Made by a program: the position numbers and the translations under genes
Assembly (NCBI RefSeq): GCF_003534205.1
Contig: NZ_CP011102.1
Location: 511,001-575,000, forward strand
Origin: Listeria weihenstephanensis
GTDB taxonomy: Bacteria; Bacillota; Bacilli; Lactobacillales; Listeriaceae
Direction of reading: 5' to 3'
Length of the DNA stretch: 64,000 nucleotides
In this document: one piece after another, positions 32,162-40,017 of the stretch
Position numbering within the stretch: the first letter of the stretch is position 1
Layout: the number at the start of each line of letters is the position of its first letter
Notes under the pieces: generated by a model
The model's input: the letters and a program-made list of their open reading frames with translations, nothing else
Database searches by the model: none
Told to the model about the DNA's origin: nothing

Positions 32162-32217
32162 AAGCAGGAGTCATTGTATATCCATTTTCTAAAATGGATA
32201 TACAATGACTCCTGCTT
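32162..32217. terminator. Bidirectional terminator: perfect 27-bp inverted repeat
   Basis: Arms 32162-32188 and 32191-32217 are perfectly complementary over 27 bp with a 2-nt gap (CT). Each end has A/T flanks (AA on the left, TTTTC on the right). It lies between convergent tagO and lytR, whose stop codon is only 15 bp away. The inner part, TATATCCATTTT, also forms the palindrome at 27926-27956. Confidence 0.9.
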
Positions 32218-32231
32218 TTCTATAGTTGAAT

Positions 32232-33272
32232 TTAATTTTCTTCACTATAAGGTAATGCGTTAGGGAACGGTTTATTTACTCCCTGTAGTTGACTTGCAAA
32301 CTCGTTAGCCACACTTTGTACAGAGTTTTCATCGAGTTGATAATAATAAACGCCATCCTGAGGTGCATCTGCGCCTTTGAGGGCGAGGGATTTGAGAGTT
32401 ATATCGTTTGTCATACCATACTTGGCGATCGATAACATTTGAGAGAAAGTCATATTTGTTTTCATGTTATCTCCGACCGCTTTAATAACATCGGAATATT
32501 TATTAATAGAGCCGATAGAAGTGGATTTATCAATAATAGCTTTCATAACTAGTTGTTGACGTTTTCCACGCTCTATGTCGTTATCAATATGACGAGTTCT
32601 GGAAAGAGCCAATGCTTGTTCGCCATTTAGTGTTTGTTCGCCTTTTTTCAATGTAATTGCGCCAGCTTTATCGTTGGAATCTTGTTCTGTGAAGTCAACA
32701 GGGACGTTTACATCGATACCATCAAGTGCGTTAACGATCTCCAAGAATGCATCGAAATTGAACCGAACATAGTAATCAACAGGGACTTGAAATAAATCCT
32801 CTACCGTTTTCATAGTTAGTTCTGGCCCGCCATATGCATGTGCAGCATTTATTTTTGTGAATTTATCCGTTGTGCCATCTTTACTTTCAATGTGAACATA
32901 AGAATCACGAGGAATACTGGTCATTTCTAATTTATTATCTTTTACATTTAGTGTTGCTAAGATAAGTGCATCACTTCGAGGGTTGCCATCATTATTGGCT
33001 TGACGCTTGGTGCTATCATCTACACCGATAATCAAGAACGAAAAGCTGTCCTTAATTGGATCAACATCTTTGTTACGTAAAGACGAGGCTTCCCCACTTC
33101 TTACGTTATCATAGGAATTATCTACGGCAAGTTTTGCTGAACTGAACAAATAAGTAGCGTATCCAGCGCCAGCAAGTACGATTAACATCAAAGGAATCAG
33201 GACCAAAAAGAGGACCAATCGGCGTCGCTTATACTTTGCGCTTCTTGGGGCAGGGCTTTTGTTTATAGGCAT
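32232..33272 (-). CDS. lytR: LytR-CpsA-Psr family wall polymer ligase
   Basis: 346 residues: cytoplasmic basic N-terminus (about 1-20), one transmembrane helix (LVLFLVLIPLMLIVLAGAGYATYLF), then an extracellular LCP domain (about 75-300) that in this family transfers undecaprenyl-linked teichoic acid to peptidoglycan. LCP motifs: FLIIGVDDSTK, DALILATLN, SIPRDSYV, INAAHAYGG, and RHIDNDIERGKRQQLVMKAI with its pyrophosphate-binding arginines. It lies convergent with tagO. TTATAAGGAG precedes the ATG. The symbol follows Bacillus; paralogues are expected elsewhere. Confidence 0.92.
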   Translation of the reverse strand: MPINKSPAPRSAKYKRRRLVLFLVLIPLMLIVLAGAGYATYLFSSAKLAVDNSYDNVRSGEASSLRNKDVDPIKDSFSFLIIGVDDSTKRQANNDGNPRSDALILATLNVKDNKLEMTSIPRDSYVHIESKDGTTDKFTKINAAHAYGGPELTMKTVEDLFQVPVDYYVRFNFDAFLEIVNALDGIDVNVPVDFTEQDSNDKAGAITLKKGEQTLNGEQALALSRTRHIDNDIERGKRQQLVMKAIIDKSTSIGSINKYSDVIKAVGDNMKTNMTFSQMLSIAKYGMTNDITLKSLALKGADAPQDGVYYYQLDENSVQSVANEFASQLQGVNKPFPNALPYSEEN

Positions 33273-33536
33273 GAAATAATTTCTCCTTATAATTAAATTC
33301 TAAAAGTTTCGTTATATCCCGAAGTAGTGTATCTGCAAAGTGCAATAGATGTAATTGTACCATAGTAAGAAAACTGCTGTGTTACGACAAATTTACGTTT
33401 GCTTTAAAGTTTAAGGTAAAGTATATTGCAAAACCTCACCACTTTTTTTCTATTATACATAAGTTAACAGAGAATTAATACGGAAATCGTAAAAAATGGA
33501 GTAAAATAAGTCGTATGTAATAGCTTTTTAGTTAAA
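33273..33536. other. Intergenic region upstream of lytR
   Basis: 264 bp without a gene. On the minus strand, TATAAT at 33452-33457 with TG directly before it could be an extended -10 of lytR, giving a leader of about 170 nt. No strong hairpin was seen after the GNAT gene that ends at 33537. Confidence 0.4.
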
Positions 33537-34079
33537 TTAAGCCAGTTTACGCCAGTACTGATCTACTGTTTCTAACATTTTTTTTTGCATATTAAACTCA
33601 GATACCACTTTATCAAAATGAAAATCTAATTTCATAAGTAATTGACTGGATGCTATATTTTCAGGAGACACCTTTGCAGTCAATGCACTAATAGTTGTAG
33701 TTGTTTGAATCACAGCGATAAAAGAGGATAGAATCTCTGTCATTATCCCTTTTCTCCAGTGGCTTTCTTTAAGTTCGTAACCTATTTCTGCAGTCATGGA
33801 GTTTAAATACAATTCGTTAATACCGAACGAGCCAATCATTTCATTTGTAGATTTATCAATGATGACATATCTGCAAGCTGTGGCCTCCAGTTCTATGGCA
33901 GATATCATTTCAGAGACTTCTGAAACTGCATGAAATGTTTCAATATTCATATGATGTGTTACGTTGTCATCAGACCAAATCTCTAATAATTGAGGTGCAT
34001 CGTTATCTGTCATGCTTCTTGCATATATTCTTTCTGTTTCGAATTCTTTTGGAAGGTTGTTTAATGCCTCTAATAACAT
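33537..34079 (-). CDS. GNAT-family N-acetyltransferase, RimJ-like
   Basis: 180 residues. N-terminal ETERIYARSMTDNDAPQLLEIW and GYELKESHWRKGIMTEIL (acetyl-CoA loop, here K-G rather than the common G-x-A/G) mark the RimJ/RimL branch that acetylates protein N-termini or small amines; the substrate is unknown. C-terminal half SPENIASSQLLMKLDFHF is typical. It starts in the base pair immediately after the yvyE stop, so the two are cotranscribed. The acetyl-CoA loop is somewhat degenerate. Confidence 0.8.
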   Translation of the reverse strand: MLLEALNNLPKEFETERIYARSMTDNDAPQLLEIWSDDNVTHHMNIETFHAVSEVSEMISAIELEATACRYVIIDKSTNEMIGSFGINELYLNSMTAEIGYELKESHWRKGIMTEILSSFIAVIQTTTTISALTAKVSPENIASSQLLMKLDFHFDKVVSEFNMQKKMLETVDQYWRKLA

Positions 34080-34715
34080 TTAATTGACATCCTTTTCCTG
34101 ATATTTTTTCCCTACTTCGATCATTTTTATTTGCCCGCTTGTTAAATTAATCGCCCATTCTTGAAATGGAGCCACATCTGAATTTTCGACATATACGTCT
34201 ATGGTAACGCTCTCTGTGAAAGAAATATTAGCGATTTGATAGCCGGTTTTCCCCAAAGCATTTTCAAATTTCGCGTGTGTTGCGTAATCAACGGTGCAAG
34301 AGATGATAGCTGCCAAAGATCGTTCAACAATACCTACCGCCTTACAAGCCTCGCTAACAGAATTACTATATGCACGAACAAGGCCACCAGCTCCAAGCTT
34401 AGTACCGCCAAAGTATCTAGTGACAACTACAGCCACATCTTTTAGGTGTTTCTTTTTCAATACTTCTAACATAGGTACACCAGCTGTTCCGCTTGGCTCT
34501 CCATCATCCTGCGCTTTCTGATATTGATCGCGCTCCCCGATGATGTATGCAGAGCAGTTATGGCTAGCATTCCAATATTTTTTCTTGATGCTTTGAATGA
34601 ATTCCTGAGCTGTTTTTTCATCAGTAGCTCGAATCATGGAGCAGATGAACCTAGACTTTTCAATAACTATTTCATGTTGACCAGCTACTTTTATAGTTCT
34701 ATATTTTTCAAGCAT
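34080..34715 (-). CDS. yvyE: YigZ/IMPACT family protein
   Basis: 211 residues from the ATG at 34715, which has TTGGAGG five to six bases upstream; a TTG start four codons earlier would overlap that site. The N-terminal UPF0029 domain shows KSRFICSMIRATDE, NCSAYIIG, DDGEPSGTAGVPML and VTRYFGGTKLGAGGLVRAYS, the family signature; a C-terminal DUF1949 domain follows (about 140-205). The eukaryotic relative IMPACT regulates Gcn2. The bacterial role is unknown. Conserved neighbour of degU-degV-comF in Bacillales. Confidence 0.93.
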   Translation of the reverse strand: MLEKYRTIKVAGQHEIVIEKSRFICSMIRATDEKTAQEFIQSIKKKYWNASHNCSAYIIGERDQYQKAQDDGEPSGTAGVPMLEVLKKKHLKDVAVVVTRYFGGTKLGAGGLVRAYSNSVSEACKAVGIVERSLAAIISCTVDYATHAKFENALGKTGYQIANISFTESVTIDVYVENSDVAPFQEWAINLTSGQIKMIEVGKKYQEKDVN

Positions 34716-35102
34716 ATAGGCCTCCAATAGTCGATTTAATTATCCCCACTTATATTTTAACGGAAAAAGGAGAACATGTATAGTTATAAAATAAGAACGG
34801 GCGTATTTGAAAGGTGAAGTGGGAGCAAATTCATGGTATAATGGATTTCATTGTTACTTTTGATAGATGAACTTTCTTTTGACTAGGCATTTTTGTCGGG
34901 AAGTTAAAACAATGACTTCTTTTTTGACGATGATTACTTGGTAGTAGATAACAGCAATGACTTCTAGAAAAGCATGAAATAATACAGAGAAAAGCTATAG
35001 TAATATAGTTGAGTACGATGTTTTTCAGTAGGCTATAGATCCGCTGAAGGGATAAAATGGGAACAGCGTTAAAATAACAATTTTGAAGGAGGATTTCTCA
35101 TT
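34716..35102. other. Divergent intergenic region yvyE-degU with long degU leader
   Basis: 387 bp with no gene; in particular no degS sensor kinase, which precedes degU in Bacillus. A strong extended -10 (TGGTATAAT at 34834-34842) reads toward degU and would give a leader of about 250 nt containing several repeats of the theme AATGACTTCT (near 34911 and 34956). No known riboswitch recognised. Confidence 0.6.
34834..34842 (+). promoter_or_regulatory. Extended -10 promoter of degU
   Basis: TGGTATAAT with no clear -35. The same nine bases occur in front of murA (ending 23645) and ftsE (ending 45052). Confidence 0.65.
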
Positions 35103-35789
35103 ATGACTGTAAAAATCATGATTGTAGATGATCATCAATTATTTCGTGAAGGTATAAAACGTATATTAGAACTAGAAGATTCATTTGAGGTAGTAGCAGA
35201 AGCTGAAAATGGAAAAAATATTGTTGCTAAGGTTCGTGAGTTTAGACCAGATATTGTATTAATGGATATTAATATGCCAACTGTAAATGGTTTAGATGCT
35301 ACTGAAATGCTAATTAGGCAGTTCCCAAGCCTAAAGGTAGTCGTTTTGACAATCCATGATACGGATGAGTTTGTCACAGAGGCTTTGCGCGCAGGTGCTG
35401 TAGGTTATCTATTGAAAGAAATGGATGCAAAAGATCTAGTTGATGCTATTAAAACTGTAGAAGATGGTGGAGCTTATATTCATCCTAAGGCGGCCATTAA
35501 ATTAGTCCGTGAATATCGTCATTTAGCAAGCACTAATAATGCGCAAGGTGCATATGGATATCAACAACCCGAGGTCAAAATGCCATTACATATTCTTACA
35601 CATAGAGAATGTGAAGTTCTGCAGTTATTAACTGATGGTAAGAGCAATCGTGGTATTGGTGAAACTTTATTTATTAGTGAGAAAACTGTTAAAAATCATG
35701 TGAGTAGTATATTACAAAAAATGAAAGTAAACGATCGTACTCAAGCTGTAGTGACTGCAATTAAAAATGGCTGGGTATTCATAAGATAG
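35103..35789 (+). CDS. degU: Response regulator DegU (orphan)
   Basis: 228 residues. Receiver domain 1-120 with acidic pocket D9/D10, phospho-acceptor D55 (VLMDINMP) and K105 region ([11 protein letters not shown]); C-terminal LuxR/FixJ-type helix-turn-helix (about 160-225, [36 protein letters not shown]). In Listeria DegU controls flagella, biofilm and virulence without DegS and can use acetyl phosphate; here too there is no adjacent kinase. AAGGAGG precedes the ATG. degV follows after 24 bp. Confidence 0.96.
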   Translation: MTVKIMIVDDHQLFREGIKRILELEDSFEVVAEAENGKNIVAKVREFRPDIVLMDINMPTVNGLDATEMLIRQFPSLKVVVLTIHDTDEFVTEALRAGAVGYLLKEMDAKDLVDAIKTVEDGGAYIHPKAAIKLVREYRHLASTNNAQGAYGYQQPEVKMPLHILTHRECEVLQLLTDGKSNRGIGETLFISEKTVKNHVSSILQKMKVNDRTQAVVTAIKNGWVFIR

Positions 35790-35813
35790 GATCGTTAAAA
35801 TTGAGGTGACTTT

Positions 35814-36668
35814 ATGGGGGGCAAAATTGCTATCGTGACTGACAGTACTGCTTATCTACCCCAAGCAGTAATCGATAAGTTTCAAATTTATAGTGTAGCA
35901 CTTTCCGTAACAATTGATGGAAAGTCCTACACAGAGAATAGAGATATCAATGAAAGTAATTTTTACGAGATAATTCAAGGTGCTACGACTTTTCCAACAA
36001 CATCACAACCAGCACCAGGCGATTTTATTCTTTTATATGAGCGACTACGCGATGAAGGTTTTGAAACGATTATTAGTATTCACCTTAGTAGTGGTATTAG
36101 TGGAACATACCAAAATGCTGTATCTGCAGGTGGTATAGTTTCGGGTATTCGTGTGATTGCATATGATTCTGGGATAGCTTGCATGGCTATGGGAATGATG
36201 GTTGAAAAAGCTGCCGAGCTAGCATTAAATAGTGAAATAGACACGGATATCATTTTAGCTAAACTAGATTCTATGCGTGCTGCAATGAATGCTTACTTTC
36301 TCGTAGATGATCTAAATCATTTGGCTAGAGGTGGTAGGCTATCTAATGCACAAGCAATAATAGGGAGCCTACTACAGATAAAGCCAATACTGCATTTTGA
36401 AAATAAGAAGATTGTTCTTTACGAGAAAATTAGGACGCAGAAGAAGGCGTTACGTAGAATAGAAGATTTATTAGGTGAAGCAATAAAGAAAGATTTGGCA
36501 CAACAGGCTTATATTGTTCATGGGAATAACTATGAAAAAGCGTTAGTCTGGAAAAATGAGTTGCAGAAAAAATATCCAGATGTTGATTTTAATATTAGCT
36601 ACTTTGGCCCAGTAATAGCAACACATTTGGGTGAAGGGGCATTAGCGTTAGTTTGGACTCTAAAATAG
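35814..36668 (+). CDS. DegV family fatty-acid-binding protein
   Basis: 284 residues, single DegV domain. Signature motifs: VTDSTAYLP at the N-terminus, TFPTTSQPAPGDF, and HLSSGISGTYQNA, which line the fatty acid pocket in FakB-type proteins. FakB partners deliver fatty acids to the kinase FakA for phospholipid synthesis; whether this paralogue does so cannot be told. GAGGTGAC precedes the ATG. Located between degU and comFA as in Bacillus, and followed by a terminator. Confidence 0.92.
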   Translation: MGGKIAIVTDSTAYLPQAVIDKFQIYSVALSVTIDGKSYTENRDINESNFYEIIQGATTFPTTSQPAPGDFILLYERLRDEGFETIISIHLSSGISGTYQNAVSAGGIVSGIRVIAYDSGIACMAMGMMVEKAAELALNSEIDTDIILAKLDSMRAAMNAYFLVDDLNHLARGGRLSNAQAIIGSLLQIKPILHFENKKIVLYEKIRTQKKALRRIEDLLGEAIKKDLAQQAYIVHGNNYEKALVWKNELQKKYPDVDFNISYFGPVIATHLGEGALALVWTLK

Positions 36669-36678
36669 TGAAGTAAGG

Positions 36679-36703
36679 CCTCCTAGTTGTTAGGAGGTTT
36701 TTT
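36679..36703 (+). terminator. Terminator after degV
   Basis: CCTCCTA (36679-36685), 5-nt loop, TAGGAGG (36691-36697), six T residues. Confidence 0.92.
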
Positions 36704-36902
36704 CAAGTATAACCTGTGTCCAGAAATAAATAAAATGTGTGAAAATGTTGAGATGAGGTATAAAAAGTGCATAGCTAGGCCTAAAAATATACGAAGGGGT
36801 ACAAACTTATTATTTCAGGTGCTAGATAAGCTGTGAAATAGAATTATAGCCATTAGTATTCTTTTTTTATTTCGTGTATAACTAGTATACGAGGTGAAGA
36901 TA

Positions 36903-38240
36903 ATGGATACGAAAATGGAAGGGAAGCTATTTATAGAGGGAGAAATATTAGATACTACGGGAATGCAGCATATACAAGCTATAAAAGCCGAAGGGCATAG
37001 AAAGCTTTGTTTTAGGTGTGGGAACAATAAGGAAGAACTATTTTTTAGAGCACCATGTAGCCATTGTGGCAGCTCTAATTGTTTGTATTGTAGAAATTGT
37101 ATTATTATGGGGAAAATAACAGAGTGTAAGAATCTTTATTTTCACCTAAGCGAAAAAAGTTTTATAAGTTCTAGTGAAGGATATCTTAGCTGGGAAGGTG
37201 AACTTTCACCAGGACAACGAACGGCTTCGGATAGAGTCCTTCAGGCTGTTAATGATAGAAAACCACTACTTTTATGGGCAGTGGCGGGATCTGGGAAAAC
37301 AGAAATGATGTTCAGAGGAATGGATGAGGCATTGAAGCGTGGTGGGCGAATTTGTATAGCTTCACCAAGAGTAGATGTATGTTTGGAGCTTTATCCACGT
37401 CTACAAGAAGTTTTTCCTAGTGTTGAGATGGTCTGTTTATATGGTGACTCTGATGATATTTATAACGGAGAACGCTTTGTTGTTGCAACGACACACCAAC
37501 TGATACGATTTTATGAGGCATTTGATATTATTTTCATAGATGAAGTAGATGCATTTCCCTACGCGAAAGATCCTTTTCTTGAGTATGCAGTGAAAAAAGC
37601 GCAATTAACTTCAGGCTGTTCCATCTATATTACCGCAACCCCCGATAGAAAATGGCAAAAAGAATGCGATAGAGGTGTACGAGATTTTGTAAAAGTACCA
37701 GCAAGGTACCATAGAAAACCGTTACCAGTACCCAGAAAAGTTTGGATAGGGGACTGGAAGAAAGCGTTAGTGAAACGCCGGATATCTCCTAAAATTTTAG
37801 AATGGACACGGAAAAAATTAGATGAAGGTTGCTCGGTATTGTTATTTTTCCCAGAAATAAAAGTGATGTTGAAAGTAGCGGAAATACTTGAGAAATTAGG
37901 ATTCGGCCCGCTTGAAAATGTGCATTCTGCTGACTCAGAGAGAAAAGAGAAAGTACAAAAGATGCGTGATGGGAGTATCAAATTATTATGTACCACGACG
38001 ATTCTTGAACGGGGTGTAACTTTTACGAATGTACAGGTTGGTGTTTTTGGTAGTGAAGGAAGAATATTCACAGAATCAGCTCTCGTTCAAATTTCTGGAC
38101 GTGCTGGCAGGAAATTTGATTTTCCCAAAGGAGATGTTATCTTCTTTCATCACGGAACATCTAAAAATATGACCTTGGCCATATCACAAATAAAAATGAT
38201 GAATCGATTAGGTATACAACAGGAACTTTTGGATGAGTGA
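36903..38240 (+). CDS. comFA: Competence helicase ComFA
   Basis: ATP-driven translocase thought to pull transforming DNA through the membrane. 445 residues from ATG 36903 (ACGAGGTGAAG upstream; a GTG three codons before lies in that site). N-terminal zinc region with C36, C39, C52, C55, C60, C63 and C66, then a DEAD/DEAH helicase: Walker A AVAGSGKT (126-133), Walker B IIFIDEVDAF, motif III YITATPDR, motif VI QISGRAGRK. Reading frame is intact. It overlaps comFC by eight bases. No clear ComK box was found upstream. Confidence 0.95.
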   Translation: MDTKMEGKLFIEGEILDTTGMQHIQAIKAEGHRKLCFRCGNNKEELFFRAPCSHCGSSNCLYCRNCIIMGKITECKNLYFHLSEKSFISSSEGYLSWEGELSPGQRTASDRVLQAVNDRKPLLLWAVAGSGKTEMMFRGMDEALKRGGRICIASPRVDVCLELYPRLQEVFPSVEMVCLYGDSDDIYNGERFVVATTHQLIRFYEAFDIIFIDEVDAFPYAKDPFLEYAVKKAQLTSGCSIYITATPDRKWQKECDRGVRDFVKVPARYHRKPLPVPRKVWIGDWKKALVKRRISPKILEWTRKKLDEGCSVLLFFPEIKVMLKVAEILEKLGFGPLENVHSADSERKEKVQKMRDGSIKLLCTTTILERGVTFTNVQVGVFGSEGRIFTESALVQISGRAGRKFDFPKGDVIFFHHGTSKNMTLAISQIKMMNRLGIQQELLDE

Positions 38241-38922
38241 TATCTGCTTGGTATGTAAGAATAAAATGATAGTTGAAATTTCTTGGAGTAGTTTATTTTT
38301 GGAGAAAGAAAAGGTTGTTATATGTCAGCGGTGTAAAAGTGAGTTATCCCAAATTACTGGGCATGTATGTAGTAGATGCGGTAGAATGAGGCATGAACAC
38401 AGGGAAGAAGTAATGTGTGGAGATTGTGAGCGTTGGTCTTTAGGGAATAAAACAAACCATTTAGATCAAAATATCGCTTGTTTTGAATATAATAACTTTG
38501 CAAAAGAGTTAATGGCGCTTTACAAATATAAAGGAGATTATGTTTTGGGAGCTGTATTTGCAGCTGCATTACAACAAAAATGTATGGTAAAAAATAAATC
38601 CATTATAATTCCCCTTCCAATAAGTGAAGAACGAAGATACGAACGAGGTTTCAACCAAACGGAAGGATTACTTCATCTAGCAGGAATACCGTTTGAAACA
38701 CAGTTGAAAAGAGAGCATACAGAAAAACAGTCAAAGAAATCACGAAAAGAGCGAATCGAGCAAGAGCAATTCTTTTTTGTAGAGAACAATACGGAGATTA
38801 GTTCACGAGAGATAGTATTGGTAGATGACATTTATACGACGGGTGCCACCTTACATCTGGCAGCGAAAGCTTTAAAGGAAGCAGGAGCAAAAAGTGTATC
38901 CTCAATCACTATATTTCGTTAA
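38233..38922 (+). CDS. comFC: Competence protein ComFC, phosphoribosyltransferase-like
   Basis: 229 residues. Zinc-ribbon region with CLVC, CQRC, CSRCGRMRH and CGDC pairs in the first 75 residues, then a PRTase fold with the PRPP-like loop VLVDDIYTTGATLH (about 195-208) and IIPLPISEERRYERGFNQTE. Needed for DNA uptake in several Gram-positives, with a biochemical role still unclear. The start lies inside the comFA end. comFB, present in Bacillus, is absent here, as in Listeria. Confidence 0.94.
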   Translation: MSDICLVCKNKMIVEISWSSLFLEKEKVVICQRCKSELSQITGHVCSRCGRMRHEHREEVMCGDCERWSLGNKTNHLDQNIACFEYNNFAKELMALYKYKGDYVLGAVFAAALQQKCMVKNKSIIIPLPISEERRYERGFNQTEGLLHLAGIPFETQLKREHTEKQSKKSRKERIEQEQFFFVENNTEISSREIVLVDDIYTTGATLHLAAKALKEAGAKSVSSITIFR

Positions 38923-39137
38923 AGCGAAATTTTCAATCATTTTAGGTTTGCATTTGAAAATTGGTGGAAAGAATAGAGTAACGGTATCATACTTACCGAC
39001 TACTTAATTGATAGGAATATAGTAATCTTATTCTTTGTAAATGTTTGCAAAAAGCTATATTTTAACGTAGACTGTATATAAGGAGTCATTCACTTCTTGT
39101 AAAGTATGAGTTGTTTTATTTCAAAGGAGGAATTGCT

Positions 39138-39701
39138 ATGCTAAAGTATAACATTCGTGGTGAAAACATTGAAGTAACGGAGCCAATTAGAGATTATGTC
39201 GAAAAGAAAATAGACAAGTTAGAACGTTATTTCAGTGAAGCTCCAGATGCTAATGTTCATGTGAACCTTAAAGTGTATTCTGATAAGAATGCAAAGGTTG
39301 AAGTGACCATTCCTCTCCCTAATTTAGTACTACGTGCTGAAGAAACAAGCGGAGATTTATATGCAAGTATTGATTTGATTGTAGATAAATTAGAAAGACA
39401 GATCCGTAAACATAAAACAAAAGTGAATCGTAAATTCCGTGATAAAGGCTTAGATAAAGATTACTTTGCTTTCTCTGAGATGAACGGAAGTGTAGCACCA
39501 GATGAGTTCGAAAATGACAGTGATCTAGAAATTGTTCGTACAAAGGAATTTTCTTTGAAACCAATGGATAGTGAAGAAGCTGTACTGCAAATGAATTTAT
39601 TAGGTCATAGTTTCTTCGTATATACAGATGCGGAGTCAAATGGCACTAATATTGTGTATCGTCGTAAAGATGGTAAATACGGTTTGATTGAAACGAATTA
39701 A
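39138..39701 (+). CDS. hpf: Ribosome hibernation promoting factor, long form
   Basis: Binds the 30S decoding region in stationary phase and joins ribosomes into inactive 100S dimers. 187 residues from ATG 39138 (perfect AAAGGAGG upstream; earlier in-frame starts would read through it). N-terminal ribosome-binding domain 1 to about 100 (YNIRGENIEVTEPIRDYVEKKIDKLERYF) and C-terminal dimerisation domain (about 130-187, EIVRTKEFSLKPMDSEEAVLQM). The 215 bp upstream contain no gene. A terminator follows. Confidence 0.97.
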   Translation: MLKYNIRGENIEVTEPIRDYVEKKIDKLERYFSEAPDANVHVNLKVYSDKNAKVEVTIPLPNLVLRAEETSGDLYASIDLIVDKLERQIRKHKTKVNRKFRDKGLDKDYFAFSEMNGSVAPDEFENDSDLEIVRTKEFSLKPMDSEEAVLQMNLLGHSFFVYTDAESNGTNIVYRRKDGKYGLIETN

Positions 39702-39715
39702 CTTAGAAATTCCTC

Positions 39716-39752
39716 AAAAGCCGGGATCCAACAATAGGGGATCTCGGCTTTT
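39716..39752 (+). terminator. Terminator after hpf
   Basis: 14-bp stem (39716-39729 with 39739-39752, one G-T pair), G/C-rich centre, ending in TTTT. Confidence 0.88.
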
Positions 39753-40017
39753 GTTGTCAATACTTAATTTGAAAAGTGAATGACAATCGAAACCTGTAAA
39801 TATATTTTATGATATAAAAAGCGCATAGCTTAGGCTTTTATACAGAATCATTCAAAATGCGTCGAAATGTTCACAGGAAAACAGGTTGTAAAACATAGGT
39901 GAAAGATGGTAGAATTGTCTTGTGTGCCTGTGTCAAAGGCAGTTGCGTCGAAAATGGGAAGAGCGCAACGATTTAAACTTCAGGGAAAGTATAGAAACAG
40001 TAGAGGAGAATAAGATC
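39753..40017. other. secA leader region
   Basis: No gene. At 39813-39835 a sequence containing TATAAAAAG and GCATAGCTTAGGC resembles 36759-36780 in the comFA leader. A hairpin GTTGCG/CGCAAC (39942-39947 with 39964-39969) lies in the transcribed secA leader, downstream of the promoter at 39886-39915. Confidence 0.5.
39886..39915 (+). promoter_or_regulatory. Probable promoter of secA
   Basis: TTGTAA (39886-39891), 18-bp spacer ending TGG, TAGAAT (39910-39915); leader of about 95 nt. Confidence 0.65.
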
